Shown one piece after another: positions 32,875 to 42,284 of a DNA stretch of 64,000 nt. The stretch's first letter is position 1; each line of letters begins with the position of its first letter. This DNA is from Salinimicrobium sediminis (GTDB lineage Bacteria > Bacteroidota > Bacteroidia > Flavobacteriales > Flavobacteriaceae). A program made the translations under genes and the position numbers. The notes under the pieces were generated by a model, which worked only from the letters and a program-made list of their open reading frames with translations, was not told where the DNA came from and did no database searches. The DNA is taken from contig NZ_OCMF01000004.1 in the NCBI RefSeq assembly GCF_900215295.1, positions 124,001 to 188,000 of the forward strand. Reading direction: 5' to 3'.

Positions 32875-33276
32875 ATGATTGATAAAATTGAATTGGACTG
32901 CGGTGTTCTCCGTGTTCAGGACAGGATCCTTATTAATGAAATGAACGAAGGCGCACTTCTGGATGTGGAAACAAACAGAAGGATATTGAAAATAGGAACC
33001 GAGATATTTGAAAATGAAGTATTTGGCTATATTTCTCACCGGGTCAACTCCTACGCAGTTAATCCTATGGTTTACCGGGATTCTGCAGAGCATCCTTTAC
33101 TTAAAGCCATTGCCGTGGTTTCCCAAAGTGAAATGAGACGTGAGAATGCCCGTATAGAACAACAATTCTACACCAACAGGAATTCCTTTAAGATCTTTAG
33201 CACCCTGGAAGAAGCTATGGATTGGATGAAGGAGGTAATAGGCAGTTATTCAAAAGAAAAATCCTTTAGTGAATAG
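32875..33276 (+). CDS. STAS-like protein, 133 aa (paralogue of 62203-62601)
   Basis: A 133-aa cytoplasmic protein of mixed alpha/beta pattern, similar to the protein at 62203. Both have a ...Y(I/L)S(H/Y)RVN-x-Y-x-VNP stretch near residues 57-66 and an Ala/Leu-rich C-terminal helix with a Trp. The pattern resembles SpoIIAA/STAS-type folds used in protein-protein contact, but I have no direct motif proof, so the fold is an inference. Its 3' end overlaps the converging hutH gene by 31 bp. Function unknown. Confidence 0.65.
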   Translation: MIDKIELDCGVLRVQDRILINEMNEGALLDVETNRRILKIGTEIFENEVFGYISHRVNSYAVNPMVYRDSAEHPLLKAIAVVSQSEMRRENARIEQQFYTNRNSFKIFSTLEEAMDWMKEVIGSYSKEKSFSE

Positions 33277-34751
33277 CTTTCCAGGAAATCTTTGGATTTC
33301 TGAATAAGAGGCGACATCACAACATCTTCTTTTACAAGCGGAACCTCTTTTCTAAACTCGGTGATCAACTTTTGTAGAATGGGAGAAGTCTTGTGAGGGT
33401 TTCTATAGGAAAGCGCCTGGGACGCATTAAACAACTCAATTGCCAGGACGGTCGAAACATTTTCAACCACTTTTACAAGTTTTGTGGCTGCATTTGCCCC
33501 CATGCTCACATGGTCTTCCTGTCCGTTTGAAGAAACAATAGAATCTATACTTGCAGGGGTACATAATTGTTTATTCTGGCTAACAATACTCGCAGCTGTA
33601 TATTGAGGGATCATGAATCCGCTGTTCAATCCGGGGGCATCCACTAAAAATGCAGGACCTCGCAATCCCGATACCAGCTGATAGATCCTTCTTTCTGAAA
33701 TATTTCCCAGCTCGGCCATTGCAATCGCCAGGTAGTCCATAGCCAAAGCCAGGGGTTGTCCGTGAAAATTCCCTCCGGAAATGATCTTATCTGCATCCGC
33801 AAAAATATTCGGATTGTCTGTTACTGAATTGATCTCGGTCTTAAAAACCTTGTACACAAAATCCAAAGTATCCTTACTGGCTCCGTGCACCTGCGGTATA
33901 CACCTGAAGGAATATGGATCCTGCACGTTTTGCTTCACCTGTTTAGCGATCTCACTCCCGGATAAGATTTTCCTTATCCTTTCAGCAGTTTTCACCTGTC
34001 CGCGGTGAGGTCTCACCAGGTGCACCAGCTCGTCAAAAGGAGTAATATTGCAGTCGTATGCATCTACAGACAGAGCTCCGATAACGTCTGCCCACATGGA
34101 AAGTTTTGTTGCTTTTAGGACCGCCTGCACTCCGTGCGCACTCATGAATTGAGTGCCGTTAAGCAAAGCCAGCCCTTCCTTGGACTGAAGGGTTATAGGT
34201 TTCCAACCAAACTTCTTCAGCATTTCTTCGGAAGGCACAATTTTTCCGTCGAGATAAACTTCTCCTTTTCCAATGAGGGGAAGCGATAAATGCGCAAGTG
34301 GCGCAAGATCGCCGGAAGCTCCCAAAGAACCCTGTTCATAGACCACCGGCAAAATATCATTATTAAAAAACTCCACAAGCCTGTCTACAGTTTCTCTTGA
34401 GACCCCGGAATGACCATAGCTTAACGACTGGATCTTTAGCAACAGCATTAGGCGAATTATAGGTTTTGACACCAATTCTCCTGTTCCGCAGGCATGAGAC
34501 ATTACCAGGTTTTCCTGGAGTTTGGTAAGATTTTCAGAAGAGATCCTTACGTTGCAAAGCGAACCAAAACCGGTATTGATCCCATAAATAGGAGCCTTGT
34601 TCTCCTTCATCTTCTTATCGAGATATTTACGGGCTTTATCAATGTTGTAAATAGCTTCTTCGCTTAAGGCAAGGTTCTTTTCGTTATCGATAATTCCTCT
34701 TATTTCTTCAACATCAAGAACAGAAGAACTTATATAGTGACAATCTCTCAT
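33246..34751 (-). CDS. hutH: Histidine ammonia-lyase
   Basis: A 501-aa enzyme that releases ammonia from histidine to give urocanate, the first step of histidine breakdown. The Ala145-Ser146-Gly147 triad in GSLGASGDLAPL forms the MIO cofactor, and YGINTGFG (56-63) and the central SVTDNP motif are present. No other hut genes lie beside it, so the pathway may be split in this genome, and a different aromatic amino acid cannot be ruled out. It overlaps nnr by 4 bp and the upstream STAS-like gene, convergent, by 31 bp. Confidence 0.93.
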   Translation of the reverse strand: MRDCHYISSSVLDVEEIRGIIDNEKNLALSEEAIYNIDKARKYLDKKMKENKAPIYGINTGFGSLCNVRISSENLTKLQENLVMSHACGTGELVSKPIIRLMLLLKIQSLSYGHSGVSRETVDRLVEFFNNDILPVVYEQGSLGASGDLAPLAHLSLPLIGKGEVYLDGKIVPSEEMLKKFGWKPITLQSKEGLALLNGTQFMSAHGVQAVLKATKLSMWADVIGALSVDAYDCNITPFDELVHLVRPHRGQVKTAERIRKILSGSEIAKQVKQNVQDPYSFRCIPQVHGASKDTLDFVYKVFKTEINSVTDNPNIFADADKIISGGNFHGQPLALAMDYLAIAMAELGNISERRIYQLVSGLRGPAFLVDAPGLNSGFMIPQYTAASIVSQNKQLCTPASIDSIVSSNGQEDHVSMGANAATKLVKVVENVSTVLAIELFNASQALSYRNPHKTSPILQKLITEFRKEVPLVKEDVVMSPLIQKSKDFLESYSLKDFSFE

Positions 34752-36280
34752 TGTTTGGGGTTGGTTTGTTCGGTTTCAAAAAGGTCAAAAATGGCGGCTC
34801 CTGTTTTTTTGGCAATATCTCCTGCAAGAGTGCTCTCGTAGCTTAGCTCTGCAGCCGCGAGGTCTCCTGCTTTACCATGTAAATAGACACCCAGGACAGC
34901 TGCCTGTAAAGGTTCATATCCCTGCCCTATTAATGCAGTTATTACTCCTGTAAGCACATCTCCACTACCTGCTGTAGCCATGCCCGGATTCCCGGAGGTA
35001 TTGATGAAAATATTTTCAGAAGTTACCGTAAAGGTATAGGCTCCTTTTAGCACCAGAATGATCTTGTACTTAGTAGTGAAATCCTTAATCTTTTCAAGTT
35101 TGTCGAAATCATCTTTCCACTTTCCTATAAGCCGTTCCAGCTCCTTTGGATGAGGGGTAAGCACAGAACCTTCTGGCAAAAGCTTCAGGAACTCAACATT
35201 TTTGGAAAGTATATTTAAACCATCGGCATCAATGACCATAGGTATTTTATATTGTTTTAGAAGCCCCTCGAACGCGGTAACCGTTTCTTCTTTAGTACCC
35301 ACTCCTATTCCGAAGCCAATTACTTCGGGATCAAGGTCAAAGTCGATACTGCTCAAGATTTCGAGATGAGGATCTGTGAGCACCATGGCTTCCGGCACCA
35401 GGGTTTGAAGGATGTCATAACCACATTTTGGAGCATAAATGCTTACCAGCCCTGCACCGGCTCTTAAAGCTGCAAGTGCAGTAAGACTCACGCTTCCTAT
35501 TTTTCCATAGCTTCCTCCAATTATCAGGGCATGACCATAGGTCCCTTTATGGGAGAATTTATTGCGGGGCCTGTATAAGGCTTTGGCTTCAGGCTTTGAG
35601 ATCAACTGAGCCGAGCCGGGAGTATTCTGAAGGAATTCGCGATCAAGAGCAATGTCAATGACCTGCAGTTCACCCACAAATGGCGCAGTCTCGGGCATAT
35701 AAAATGCCATTTTTGGTACCTGAAAAGTTATAGTGAAATTGGCTCTAATTATACTCTCCTTATCCTCAACTGCAGCATCGGCCATAAGTCCCGAGGGCAT
35801 ATCTACGGCCAGTACAAAGGCTTTGGAATTATTGATATGCTTTACCAGGTTTGCCACCCATTCCACAAGAGGGCGGTTCAACCCTACTCCAAAAATGGCA
35901 TCTACAACAAAATCTCCATAGCTTATTTCGGGAAAATCGGCTTCAGATTTTAGCAGCACCGGCCATTTTTTGGTCATATTTTTAACGCGGTCATAATTCA
36001 CCAGGAATTCCTGTGAGCGTTGATCGCTGTAATTCACCACATATATGGTAACGTCATAACCTGAATCAATGAGCAGCCGGCCAATGACCAACCCGTCACC
36101 TCCGTTATTACCTATTCCGCAGAAAATCTTGATTGGGATCTGTACCCCCTGTAATCGCCTGTGGATTTCATTAAAAACCATGGTAGCAGCTCTTTCCATA
36201 AGATCTACAGAAGAGATCTCCTGCTTTTCAAGAGTAAGCCTGTCGGCTTCTTTAATTTGACTTGCACTGAGGATCTTCAT
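34748..36280 (-). CDS. nnr: Bifunctional NAD(P)H-hydrate repair enzyme (epimerase and dehydratase)
   Basis: A 510-aa fusion of two repair domains. The N-terminal YjeF_N part (about 1-215) epimerises damaged NAD(P)HX and has GNNGGDGL (about 57-64). The C-terminal part (about 225-505) is the ADP-dependent (S)-NAD(P)H-hydrate dehydratase, with the GYGHALIIGGSYGKIG nucleotide region and GSGDVLTG near the end. This domain order is common in bacteria. The gene leads a two-gene unit: hutH starts at its stop with a 4-bp overlap. A perfect -7 box sits 25 bp before the ATG. Confidence 0.94.
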   Translation of the reverse strand: MKILSASQIKEADRLTLEKQEISSVDLMERAATMVFNEIHRRLQGVQIPIKIFCGIGNNGGDGLVIGRLLIDSGYDVTIYVVNYSDQRSQEFLVNYDRVKNMTKKWPVLLKSEADFPEISYGDFVVDAIFGVGLNRPLVEWVANLVKHINNSKAFVLAVDMPSGLMADAAVEDKESIIRANFTITFQVPKMAFYMPETAPFVGELQVIDIALDREFLQNTPGSAQLISKPEAKALYRPRNKFSHKGTYGHALIIGGSYGKIGSVSLTALAALRAGAGLVSIYAPKCGYDILQTLVPEAMVLTDPHLEILSSIDFDLDPEVIGFGIGVGTKEETVTAFEGLLKQYKIPMVIDADGLNILSKNVEFLKLLPEGSVLTPHPKELERLIGKWKDDFDKLEKIKDFTTKYKIILVLKGAYTFTVTSENIFINTSGNPGMATAGSGDVLTGVITALIGQGYEPLQAAVLGVYLHGKAGDLAAAELSYESTLAGDIAKKTGAAIFDLFETEQTNPKQ

Positions 36281-36304
36281 GGAAGCATGATTTCAAAATT
36301 ATTA

Positions 36305-36312
36305 CAAATATA
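36305..36312 (-). promoter_or_regulatory. -7 promoter box of nnr-hutH
   Basis: TATATTTG on the minus strand matches TAnnTTTG exactly, 24 bp before the nnr start at 36280. Confidence 0.55.
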
Positions 36313-36394
36313 GAATTTCCTGACTGCTCATTCCGGCAAAGCTTTATTTCTGTTTAAATTTTCTTCAAACCTATTCATTCCATGCTGAAATAAT

Positions 36395-36402
36395 TAAATT
36401 TG
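36395..36402 (+). promoter_or_regulatory. -7 promoter box of gcvT
   Basis: TAAATTTG matches TAnnTTTG exactly, 18 bp before the gcvT start; it lies in the 140-bp divergent region with nnr. Confidence 0.55.
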
Positions 36403-36420
36403 CGCAAATTGATTTAAAAT

Positions 36421-37503
36421 ATGAAGAATACAGCCCTAACCTCTACTCATATAGAACTGGGAGCCAAAATGGTTCCTTTTGCGGGTTATAACATGCCTGT
36501 TTCCTACGAAGGCGTAAATGCAGAACACGAAACCGTAAGAAAGTCGGTCGGTGTTTTTGATGTTTCTCATATGGGGGAATTCCTCATTACCGGAGAGCAC
36601 TCCCTGGATTTGATCCAGAAGATCTCTTCCAATGATGCTTCAAAACTTACAGACGGTAAGGCGCAGTACAGCTGCATGCCAAATAGTACCGGCGGGATTG
36701 TTGATGATCTAATCATCTATCGTTTCAATGCCGAGAAATATTTACTTGTTGTAAATGCTTCCAATATCGAAAAAGACTGGAACTGGATCTCTCAGCACAA
36801 TTCCATGGACGCAACCATGAGAGATCTGTCTGACGAATATTCTCTGCTCGCCATCCAGGGGCCTAAAGCTGCAGAAGCCATGCAGTCCCTTACCGATGTA
36901 AATTTAACAGATATTAAATTCTACTCTTTTGAGGTTGCACCGTTTGCGGGTGTGGAAAATGTCATCATTTCGGCCACAGGATATACCGGAAGCGGTGGCT
37001 TCGAGATCTACGTAAAAAACGAAGATGCCCAGAAGGTTTGGGACCGCGTTTTTGAAGCAGGGGCAGAATTTGGTATTAAACCCATTGGTCTAGCTGCCCG
37101 AGACACATTGCGTCTCGAAATGGGATTCTGTCTTTACGGAAATGATATTGACGACACTACTTCCCCTATAGAAGCCGGACTTGGATGGATCACTAAATTC
37201 ACAAAGGATTTCGTTAATTCTGAAGCTCTAAAAGAGCAAAAAGAAAACGGGCCGAAGCGAAAATTGATCGGTTTTGAAATTGAAGAGCGCGGAATACCCC
37301 GCCAGAGCTATGAAATTGTAGATGACAATGGCAAGGTTATTGGCAATGTAACTTCAGGAACCATGTCTCCTTCCCTTGAAAAAGGAATTGGAATGGGTTA
37401 TGTTCCTGTAGAATATGCCACCCCGGGAAGTAAAATTAATATACAAATTCGTAAAAAAGCTCTTCCTGCTACGGTGGTAAAAATGCCATTTTATAAAGGA
37501 TAG
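36421..37503 (+). CDS. gcvT: Glycine cleavage system aminomethyltransferase (T protein)
   Basis: A 360-aa T protein that transfers the methylene group from the lipoyl H protein to tetrahydrofolate and frees ammonia. Features include VFDVSHMGE (45-53), the DD in [12 protein letters not shown] that binds folate, [11 protein letters not shown], and the conserved RDTLRLEMG and GMGYV segments. The protein ends in VKMPFYKG, a common GcvT C terminus. The H and P genes are not in this window. It is followed by an SDR-type gene after 3 bp. Confidence 0.95.
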   Translation: MKNTALTSTHIELGAKMVPFAGYNMPVSYEGVNAEHETVRKSVGVFDVSHMGEFLITGEHSLDLIQKISSNDASKLTDGKAQYSCMPNSTGGIVDDLIIYRFNAEKYLLVVNASNIEKDWNWISQHNSMDATMRDLSDEYSLLAIQGPKAAEAMQSLTDVNLTDIKFYSFEVAPFAGVENVIISATGYTGSGGFEIYVKNEDAQKVWDRVFEAGAEFGIKPIGLAARDTLRLEMGFCLYGNDIDDTTSPIEAGLGWITKFTKDFVNSEALKEQKENGPKRKLIGFEIEERGIPRQSYEIVDDNGKVIGNVTSGTMSPSLEKGIGMGYVPVEYATPGSKINIQIRKKALPATVVKMPFYKG

Positions 37504-37506
37504 TTT

Positions 37507-38325
37507 TTGAAAAAAATATTGATCTTAGGGGGAAGCGGCTTTATAGGGAACAGCCTGTATAAAGAGCTTTACCCCTACTTTGATACACACGCCACCTATC
37601 TCTCAGAAAATGCCTTTTTCGATAAGAACCAAAAGTTTCATCAGTTCGATATGGAGCGGGAAAGCATCAGTATTCTGCTGGAAAACCTGCGCCCTAATGT
37701 GATCATTTCTGCCCTCCGCGGAAACTTTGATGCCCAGGTGCATGCCCATTTTGAAATCATAGAATACCTGCTGAAGCATAAGAACACCAAACTTATCTTT
37801 CTTTCTTCGGCAAACGTGTTTGACGCTTTCACTAATTACCCTTCTTATGAATACGATAAGACCCTGTCGCAAAGCGTCTACGGAAGGTTTAAGATCAAAA
37901 TTGAAAATGCGTTGCTGCGACTTCCCAACAACAAATATGTAATTGCAAGATTGCCTATGGTGTTTGGAGCCAATTCTCCGCGGGTGAACGAAATAAAGCG
38001 CCAGCTAAAGGAAAATGAAGCTATAGAGGTATTTTCAAATGTTGTGGTGAATGCTACTTCTGAAGCAAAACTCACTCAGCAACTTCATTACATCATCAAC
38101 AGAAATCGGCAGGGAGTATTTCACCTTGGCAGTAATGATCTTGTCCATCACAATGATCTTATTACAGATATCTGTGAAACTTTAGGCGAGAAGAAACCAT
38201 TGGTTAAGAACGTTTTCGATTCTAACTTTGACAGGTTCTTGGCAGTTATTCCCAAAGATAATCTCCTCCCAAAGAACCTCCAGATCTCCATCCAGGAAGT
38301 AGTAGCCAGCACCCTGGTTAGCTGA
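37507..38325 (+). CDS. NAD-dependent epimerase/dehydratase-like protein (RmlD-type), TTG start
   Basis: A 272-aa protein of the extended SDR group. The GGSGFIG dinucleotide loop (8-14) is near the very N terminus, so the start must be TTG at 37507, three bases after the gcvT stop. It has the HTN-like FLSSANVFD, and an active-site pattern Y-x3-K (YGRFKIK about 125-131), and resembles dTDP-4-dehydrorhamnose reductases. Its C-terminal half is less conserved, so the substrate cannot be named. Co-transcription with gcvT is likely but looks metabolically unrelated. Confidence 0.78.
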   Translation: MKKILILGGSGFIGNSLYKELYPYFDTHATYLSENAFFDKNQKFHQFDMERESISILLENLRPNVIISALRGNFDAQVHAHFEIIEYLLKHKNTKLIFLSSANVFDAFTNYPSYEYDKTLSQSVYGRFKIKIENALLRLPNNKYVIARLPMVFGANSPRVNEIKRQLKENEAIEVFSNVVVNATSEAKLTQQLHYIINRNRQGVFHLGSNDLVHHNDLITDICETLGEKKPLVKNVFDSNFDRFLAVIPKDNLLPKNLQISIQEVVASTLVS

Positions 38326-38397
38326 TTGTTAATCTTCTACTAATTGCTCCCTTGCCAGTGGCAGGTTGTGTAACTTTAAATTTTAATACCTGAAGTT

Positions 38398-38688
38398 ATG
38401 GAAATACTGGATAAATATGAGATCAACAGGAGACTGGAAGATCTTGAAGGTTGGGAGTATAAGGATGACGCAATCCACACCTCTTTTCAATTTGAGAATT
38501 TTAAAGAAGCCTTTTCTGTCATGGTACGAATAGCTTTTGAAGCCGAAGCTCAGCAACATCACCCAGATTGGTCTAATGTTTACAATGAACTCCAAATTTC
38601 GCTCTCTACCCATGATGCCGGCGGGGTGACCGAGAAGGATTTTAAACTCGCCCGCGCCATTGAAAATATAGTGGACTCTGGCGAATAA
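38398..38688 (+). CDS. phhB: 4a-hydroxytetrahydrobiopterin dehydratase (PCD)
   Basis: A 96-aa pterin-4a-carbinolamine dehydratase. The conserved HHPDWSNVYNELQISLSTHDAGGVTEKD region carries the HH and HD residues of the active site, and the EGWEY opening matches. It recycles pterin cofactor for aromatic amino acid hydroxylases; it can also work in molybdopterin-related chemistry. No hydroxylase is next to it. Promoter-like TAACTTTA lies at 38371-38378. Confidence 0.92.
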   Translation: MEILDKYEINRRLEDLEGWEYKDDAIHTSFQFENFKEAFSVMVRIAFEAEAQQHHPDWSNVYNELQISLSTHDAGGVTEKDFKLARAIENIVDSGE

Positions 38689-38753
38689 TCTTTTTTAGGA
38701 GCTTGATGATTTTTCCTATTTTTACGGCTCGTTAATACCAGTAACAATAAGAA

Positions 38754-39482
38754 ATGGGAAGAGCATTTGAATTCAGGAAAGCGCGAAAGATGAAGCGATG
38801 GTCTGCTATGGCCAAAGCCTTTACCCGCATTGGAAAAGATATCGTAATGGCTGTAAAGGAAGGCGGCCCCGATCCCGATACAAATTCCAGGCTAAGAGCA
38901 GTGATCCAGAATGCCAAGAGTGTCAACATGCCCAAGGACAATATTGAACGTGCTATTAAACGCGCTTCAGATAAAAGTCAGGGCGATTATAAAATTGTAC
39001 TTTTTGAAGGTTATGCTCCTCATGGCATTGCCGTGCTTGTAGAAACTGCTACAGACAATAATAACCGCACCGTTGCTAATGTGCGTTCCTACTTCAATAA
39101 ATGCGACGGGAACCTGGGAACTTCAGGCTCTGTTGAATTTATGTTCGATCATACGTGTAATTTCAGAATTGCAAAAGATGGCCTTGATGCCGAAGAACTG
39201 GAACTTGAATTAATCGATTTTGGTGCCGAAGAAGTTTTTGAGGACGAAGACGGTATAATTATTTATGCTCCTTTTGAAGCTTTTGGAGCGCTTCAGAAAG
39301 AACTGGAAAGCCGTGACGCAGAGATCATATCTTCCGGTTTTGAGTACATTCCGCAGGTGACGAAAAAATTAACTTCCGAAGAAGCTGCCGATGTGGAAAA
39401 ACTTCTGGAAAAGCTTGAGGAAGATGATGATGTACAGCATGTATATCACACAATGGAAGAATCTGAAGAAGAGGAAGAATAA
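38754..39482 (+). CDS. yebC: YebC/PmpR family protein
   Basis: A 242-aa member of the YebC/TACO1 family. It shows the family segments GRAFEFRKARKMKRWSAMAKAFTR, the GGPDPDTNSRLRAV loop, the NMPKDNIERAIKRA helix and the YEGYAPHG-like YAPHGIAVLVE strand. Recent work links YebC proteins to ribosome rescue at proline stretches as well as to DNA binding, so a translation-related role is plausible. The C terminus is very acidic. A hairpin terminator follows. Confidence 0.93.
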   Translation: MGRAFEFRKARKMKRWSAMAKAFTRIGKDIVMAVKEGGPDPDTNSRLRAVIQNAKSVNMPKDNIERAIKRASDKSQGDYKIVLFEGYAPHGIAVLVETATDNNNRTVANVRSYFNKCDGNLGTSGSVEFMFDHTCNFRIAKDGLDAEELELELIDFGAEEVFEDEDGIIIYAPFEAFGALQKELESRDAEIISSGFEYIPQVTKKLTSEEAADVEKLLEKLEEDDDVQHVYHTMEESEEEEE

Positions 39483-39488
39483 TAACAG

Positions 39489-39511
39489 AGGCCGGTGAAA
39501 ACCGGCCTTTT
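39489..39511 (+). terminator. Intrinsic terminator after yebC
   Basis: AGGCCGGT (39489-39496) and ACCGGCCT (39501-39508) form a perfect 8-bp stem with a GAAA tetraloop, followed by TTT. Confidence 0.85.
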
Positions 39512-39528
39512 AGCTTCTACTTTACCCC

Positions 39529-40416
39529 ATGAAAACAGAACTACACGCGAAGGCGGTGAAAGCTGCATATTTCAGCATTTTTGGAAATGCCGTTCTTGCC
39601 ATTATCAAAGGGGTAACCGGTATTTTTGGAAATTCATATGCACTTATTGCAGATGCTATTGAATCTACTACAGACGTTTTTTCCAGCCTGCTCGTCCTAT
39701 TCGGCCTAAAATATTCGGCCCGCCCGGCAGATGAGAATCACCCCTATGGCCATGGCCGCGTGGAACCTCTTATCACCTTTGCTGTAGTGGGTTTCCTTGT
39801 GGTATCGGCAACTATTATTGTTATGGAAAGCATTGAGAACATTCAGACTCCTCATAAAGTTCCCAAACCTTACACACTTATAGTACTCGCAGCGATCATC
39901 CTTACAAAAGAGATCTTCTACAGGTTCATCAATAAGAAAAGTGACGAGACCAAAAGCAGCTCCTTAAAAGCTGACGCCTGGCATCATCGCAGCGATGCCA
40001 TCACTTCCCTAATGGCTTTTATTGGTATTTCTATAGCGCTCTTCATGGGCAAAGGCTATGAAACTGCCGATGATTGGGCAGCTCTTTTTGCATCGGGCTT
40101 TATTCTCTATAACGCCTATTTGATCCTGCGCCCCGCCCTGGGTGAGATCATGGACGAACACGTTTATGATGATATGGTGGAGGAAATTAGAGAAATCTCC
40201 CAAAAGGAAAAAGGTGTTATTGAGACGGAAAAATGTTATATCCGAAAAACCGGAATGACCTATCACGTGGACCTTCATGTCATCGTGGATGGAGAGCTTT
40301 CTGTCAATGAAGGTCATAAGATCTCTCATGACCTCAAGGATCGCCTGTTGCATGAAATGCCCGAGATTGCAGACATTCTTATCCACATTGAACCCGATAA
40401 CATAAAACACTCTTAA
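39529..40416 (+). CDS. Cation diffusion facilitator (CDF) family transporter
   Basis: A 295-aa inner-membrane transporter with about six membrane helices and a cytoplasmic C-terminal metal-binding domain. The paired sites of the family are visible: ADAIESTTDV in helix 2 and ADAWHHRSDAITS in helix 5, i.e. His/Asp and Asp/Asp pairs for the transported ion. CDF proteins exchange Zn2+, Fe2+, Co2+ or Mn2+ for protons and export metal. No regulator is beside it, so the metal is unknown. The palindrome AAAAATGCCATTTTTGG starts at the last two bases of the stop codon. Confidence 0.92.
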   Translation: MKTELHAKAVKAAYFSIFGNAVLAIIKGVTGIFGNSYALIADAIESTTDVFSSLLVLFGLKYSARPADENHPYGHGRVEPLITFAVVGFLVVSATIIVMESIENIQTPHKVPKPYTLIVLAAIILTKEIFYRFINKKSDETKSSSLKADAWHHRSDAITSLMAFIGISIALFMGKGYETADDWAALFASGFILYNAYLILRPALGEIMDEHVYDDMVEEIREISQKEKGVIETEKCYIRKTGMTYHVDLHVIVDGELSVNEGHKISHDLKDRLLHEMPEIADILIHIEPDNIKHS

Positions 40417-40431
40417 AAATGCCATTTTTGG
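40415..40431. repeat. Palindromic AAAAATGNCATTTTTGG element, intergenic copy
   Basis: The 17-mer AAAAATGCCATTTTTGG overlaps the CDF stop codon. Similar copies lie at 22541-22554, 32770-32784, 58627-58642 and 62934-62948. A perfect 6-bp inverted repeat (AAAATG/CATTTT) with one central base repeated this often is unlikely by chance. Here it is not part of a long GC stem, unlike the two terminator copies. Confidence 0.6.
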
Positions 40432-40548
40432 CACTTCTAAATTTTCAGGATTTTCTGCTTTCCTAAAAAAATCTTAATCCAGCCAATGCTTCGGCAGGGT
40501 CGTGGTCAATTCCCTATCTTTATAGGATAATCAAGAAAGTTAAAATTA

Positions 40549-41277
40549 ATGGATACAAGATTAGCGGTATTAATAGACGGCGACAATATACCTTCTGCCT
40601 ATGTAAAGGAAATGATGGAAGAGATCGCCAAATACGGCAACCCCACGATAAAAAGAATTTACGGTGACTGGACCAAACCTCATCTGGTCAAATGGAAAAA
40701 TGTATTGCTTGAAAATGCAGTGACTCCAATACAGCAATACGGCTACACCCAGGGCAAGAATGCCACCGACTCGGCTATGATCATCGATGCGATGGACATA
40801 CTTTACTCCCAAAAAGTGGACGGGTTTTGCCTGGTTTCGAGCGACAGTGATTTCACCCGTTTAGCCACCAGGTTGCGGGAAGCAGGAATGAATGTAATTG
40901 GGATTGGAGAAAAGAAAACCCCAGATCCTTTTATAGTGGCCTGTGACAGGTTTATCTACATCGAGATCTTAAAGAATCAGGCGAAAGAATCCAGCAAGGA
41001 AAGAGAAACGAAGAAGAGTGACTACGATAAGATCACCAATAAAGTGATCAAATTGATCGCTTCCACGATCTCTGATGTTGCCGATGATGACGGATGGGCC
41101 TTTTTGGGTGATGTGGGCAGTCTGCTTCAAAAGAAACAGCCAAACTTCGATTCCCGTAACTACGGATTTCAGAAATTAACCCCTATGATCAATTCAATTG
41201 ACAGGTTTGAGATCGAATCCAGGGAAAACCAGGGAAGAGGGAAATACAAACTTATTTACGTAAGAAATAAGGAATAA
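40549..41277 (+). CDS. NYN (PIN-like) ribonuclease with C-terminal OST-HTH-type domain
   Basis: A 242-aa protein. The NYN/PIN-fold half (about 1-140) has LIDGDNIPS with two acidic residues (about 9-16), DSAMIIDAMDILY (66-78) and SSDSDFTRL (90-98), the four-acid set of this nuclease family. After a charged linker (138-155), the C-terminal 85 residues are like an OST-HTH/LOTUS domain, used for RNA binding. NYN proteins cleave RNA, in some cases tRNA or double-stranded RNA. It is a lone gene; no partner is visible. Confidence 0.87.
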   Translation: MDTRLAVLIDGDNIPSAYVKEMMEEIAKYGNPTIKRIYGDWTKPHLVKWKNVLLENAVTPIQQYGYTQGKNATDSAMIIDAMDILYSQKVDGFCLVSSDSDFTRLATRLREAGMNVIGIGEKKTPDPFIVACDRFIYIEILKNQAKESSKERETKKSDYDKITNKVIKLIASTISDVADDDGWAFLGDVGSLLQKKQPNFDSRNYGFQKLTPMINSIDRFEIESRENQGRGKYKLIYVRNKE

Positions 41278-41359
41278 AAAATGATTCAGGTTTAAGGAAT
41301 AAGGTCAAATACCTCTTGAAGTAAATCCAGAACTTTAAATTTTAAATTGGATTCATGCT

Positions 41360-42202
41360 ATGCGAACAATTAAAAGAACCTATAAGGCCGAATACAGGCC
41401 GATTGCCGATCTTATCACTTATTCTCCTATGCCTACCAGGTCGCTGAGGATGATCGACCCATTCCTGTTCCTTAACCACCATGGGCCGCAGAGATATTCT
41501 CCGGGAAACAACGGTTTACCCTTTGGACCTCATCCCCACCGCGGAATGGAAACAGTCACTTTTATTCTGGATGGCGACATTGCCCATAAAGATTCCGGCG
41601 GAAATAACAGCGTGATCGAAAGCGGCGGCGTACAATGGATGACTGCTGGAAAAGGCCTTACTCACGCCGAAGTTTCTTCTGAAAAATTTAAAAAAGAAGG
41701 TGGACCTCTGGAAATTCTGCAGCTATGGGTAAACCTGCCTGCAAAACTTAAAATGACCGATCCTAAATATAAGGGCCTTCAAGAAAAGGATATTCCTGTA
41801 GTCTCTTTAGACGGCGGAAAAGTAAAAGCTCAAGTCGTTTCGGGCAAGATCGATAATACTTCCGGAGGTTTCGAGACCATTACAGATATTCACCTCAGTA
41901 CCCTCTTCTTTGAACCTGAAGGGGTCTTTTCTACAAAAGTACCCATAGATCACAATATTCTATGTTATGTGATCAAAGGTGAAATCAGGATAAACGGAGA
42001 GATCATTCAGTCGCTGCATCTGGTGGAATTCAACAACGATGATGAAGACCTGAGAATAGAAGCATTGGCAGAATCTACTGTCTTATTTGGTCATGCCAAA
42101 CCTTTTAATGAACCCGTGGTTGCGCAGGGACCGTTTGTAATGAATACCATGGAAGAAATAGAACAGGCATACCAGGATTACCAGCAGGGGAAATTTGATT
42201 AA
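41360..42202 (+). CDS. Pirin family protein
   Basis: A 280-aa bicupin. The first cupin has the pirin metal motif FGPHPHRGMETVTFILDG (His at about 56, 58) plus the later HAEVS segment with the remaining ligand. Bacterial pirins bind iron, and some cleave quercetin with oxygen. The second cupin (about 170-280) lacks the metal ligands, as usual. A lone gene. The substrate is unknown. Confidence 0.92.
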   Translation: MRTIKRTYKAEYRPIADLITYSPMPTRSLRMIDPFLFLNHHGPQRYSPGNNGLPFGPHPHRGMETVTFILDGDIAHKDSGGNNSVIESGGVQWMTAGKGLTHAEVSSEKFKKEGGPLEILQLWVNLPAKLKMTDPKYKGLQEKDIPVVSLDGGKVKAQVVSGKIDNTSGGFETITDIHLSTLFFEPEGVFSTKVPIDHNILCYVIKGEIRINGEIIQSLHLVEFNNDDEDLRIEALAESTVLFGHAKPFNEPVVAQGPFVMNTMEEIEQAYQDYQQGKFD

Positions 42203-42284
42203 TTATTTTCATGTTGAGCAAAAAACTTCATGACTCTCTTCTATGTCATATTTTCAGGTAGATCATCTGAAACAGCCTTTTTAG

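Noticed and set aside
35701-35716. AAAATGCCATTTTTGG inside nnr as another palindrome copy
   Set aside because: It encodes conserved residues (KMAF) on the minus strand, so coding explains it. The gcvT copy near 37481 (KMPF) is excluded for the same reason.
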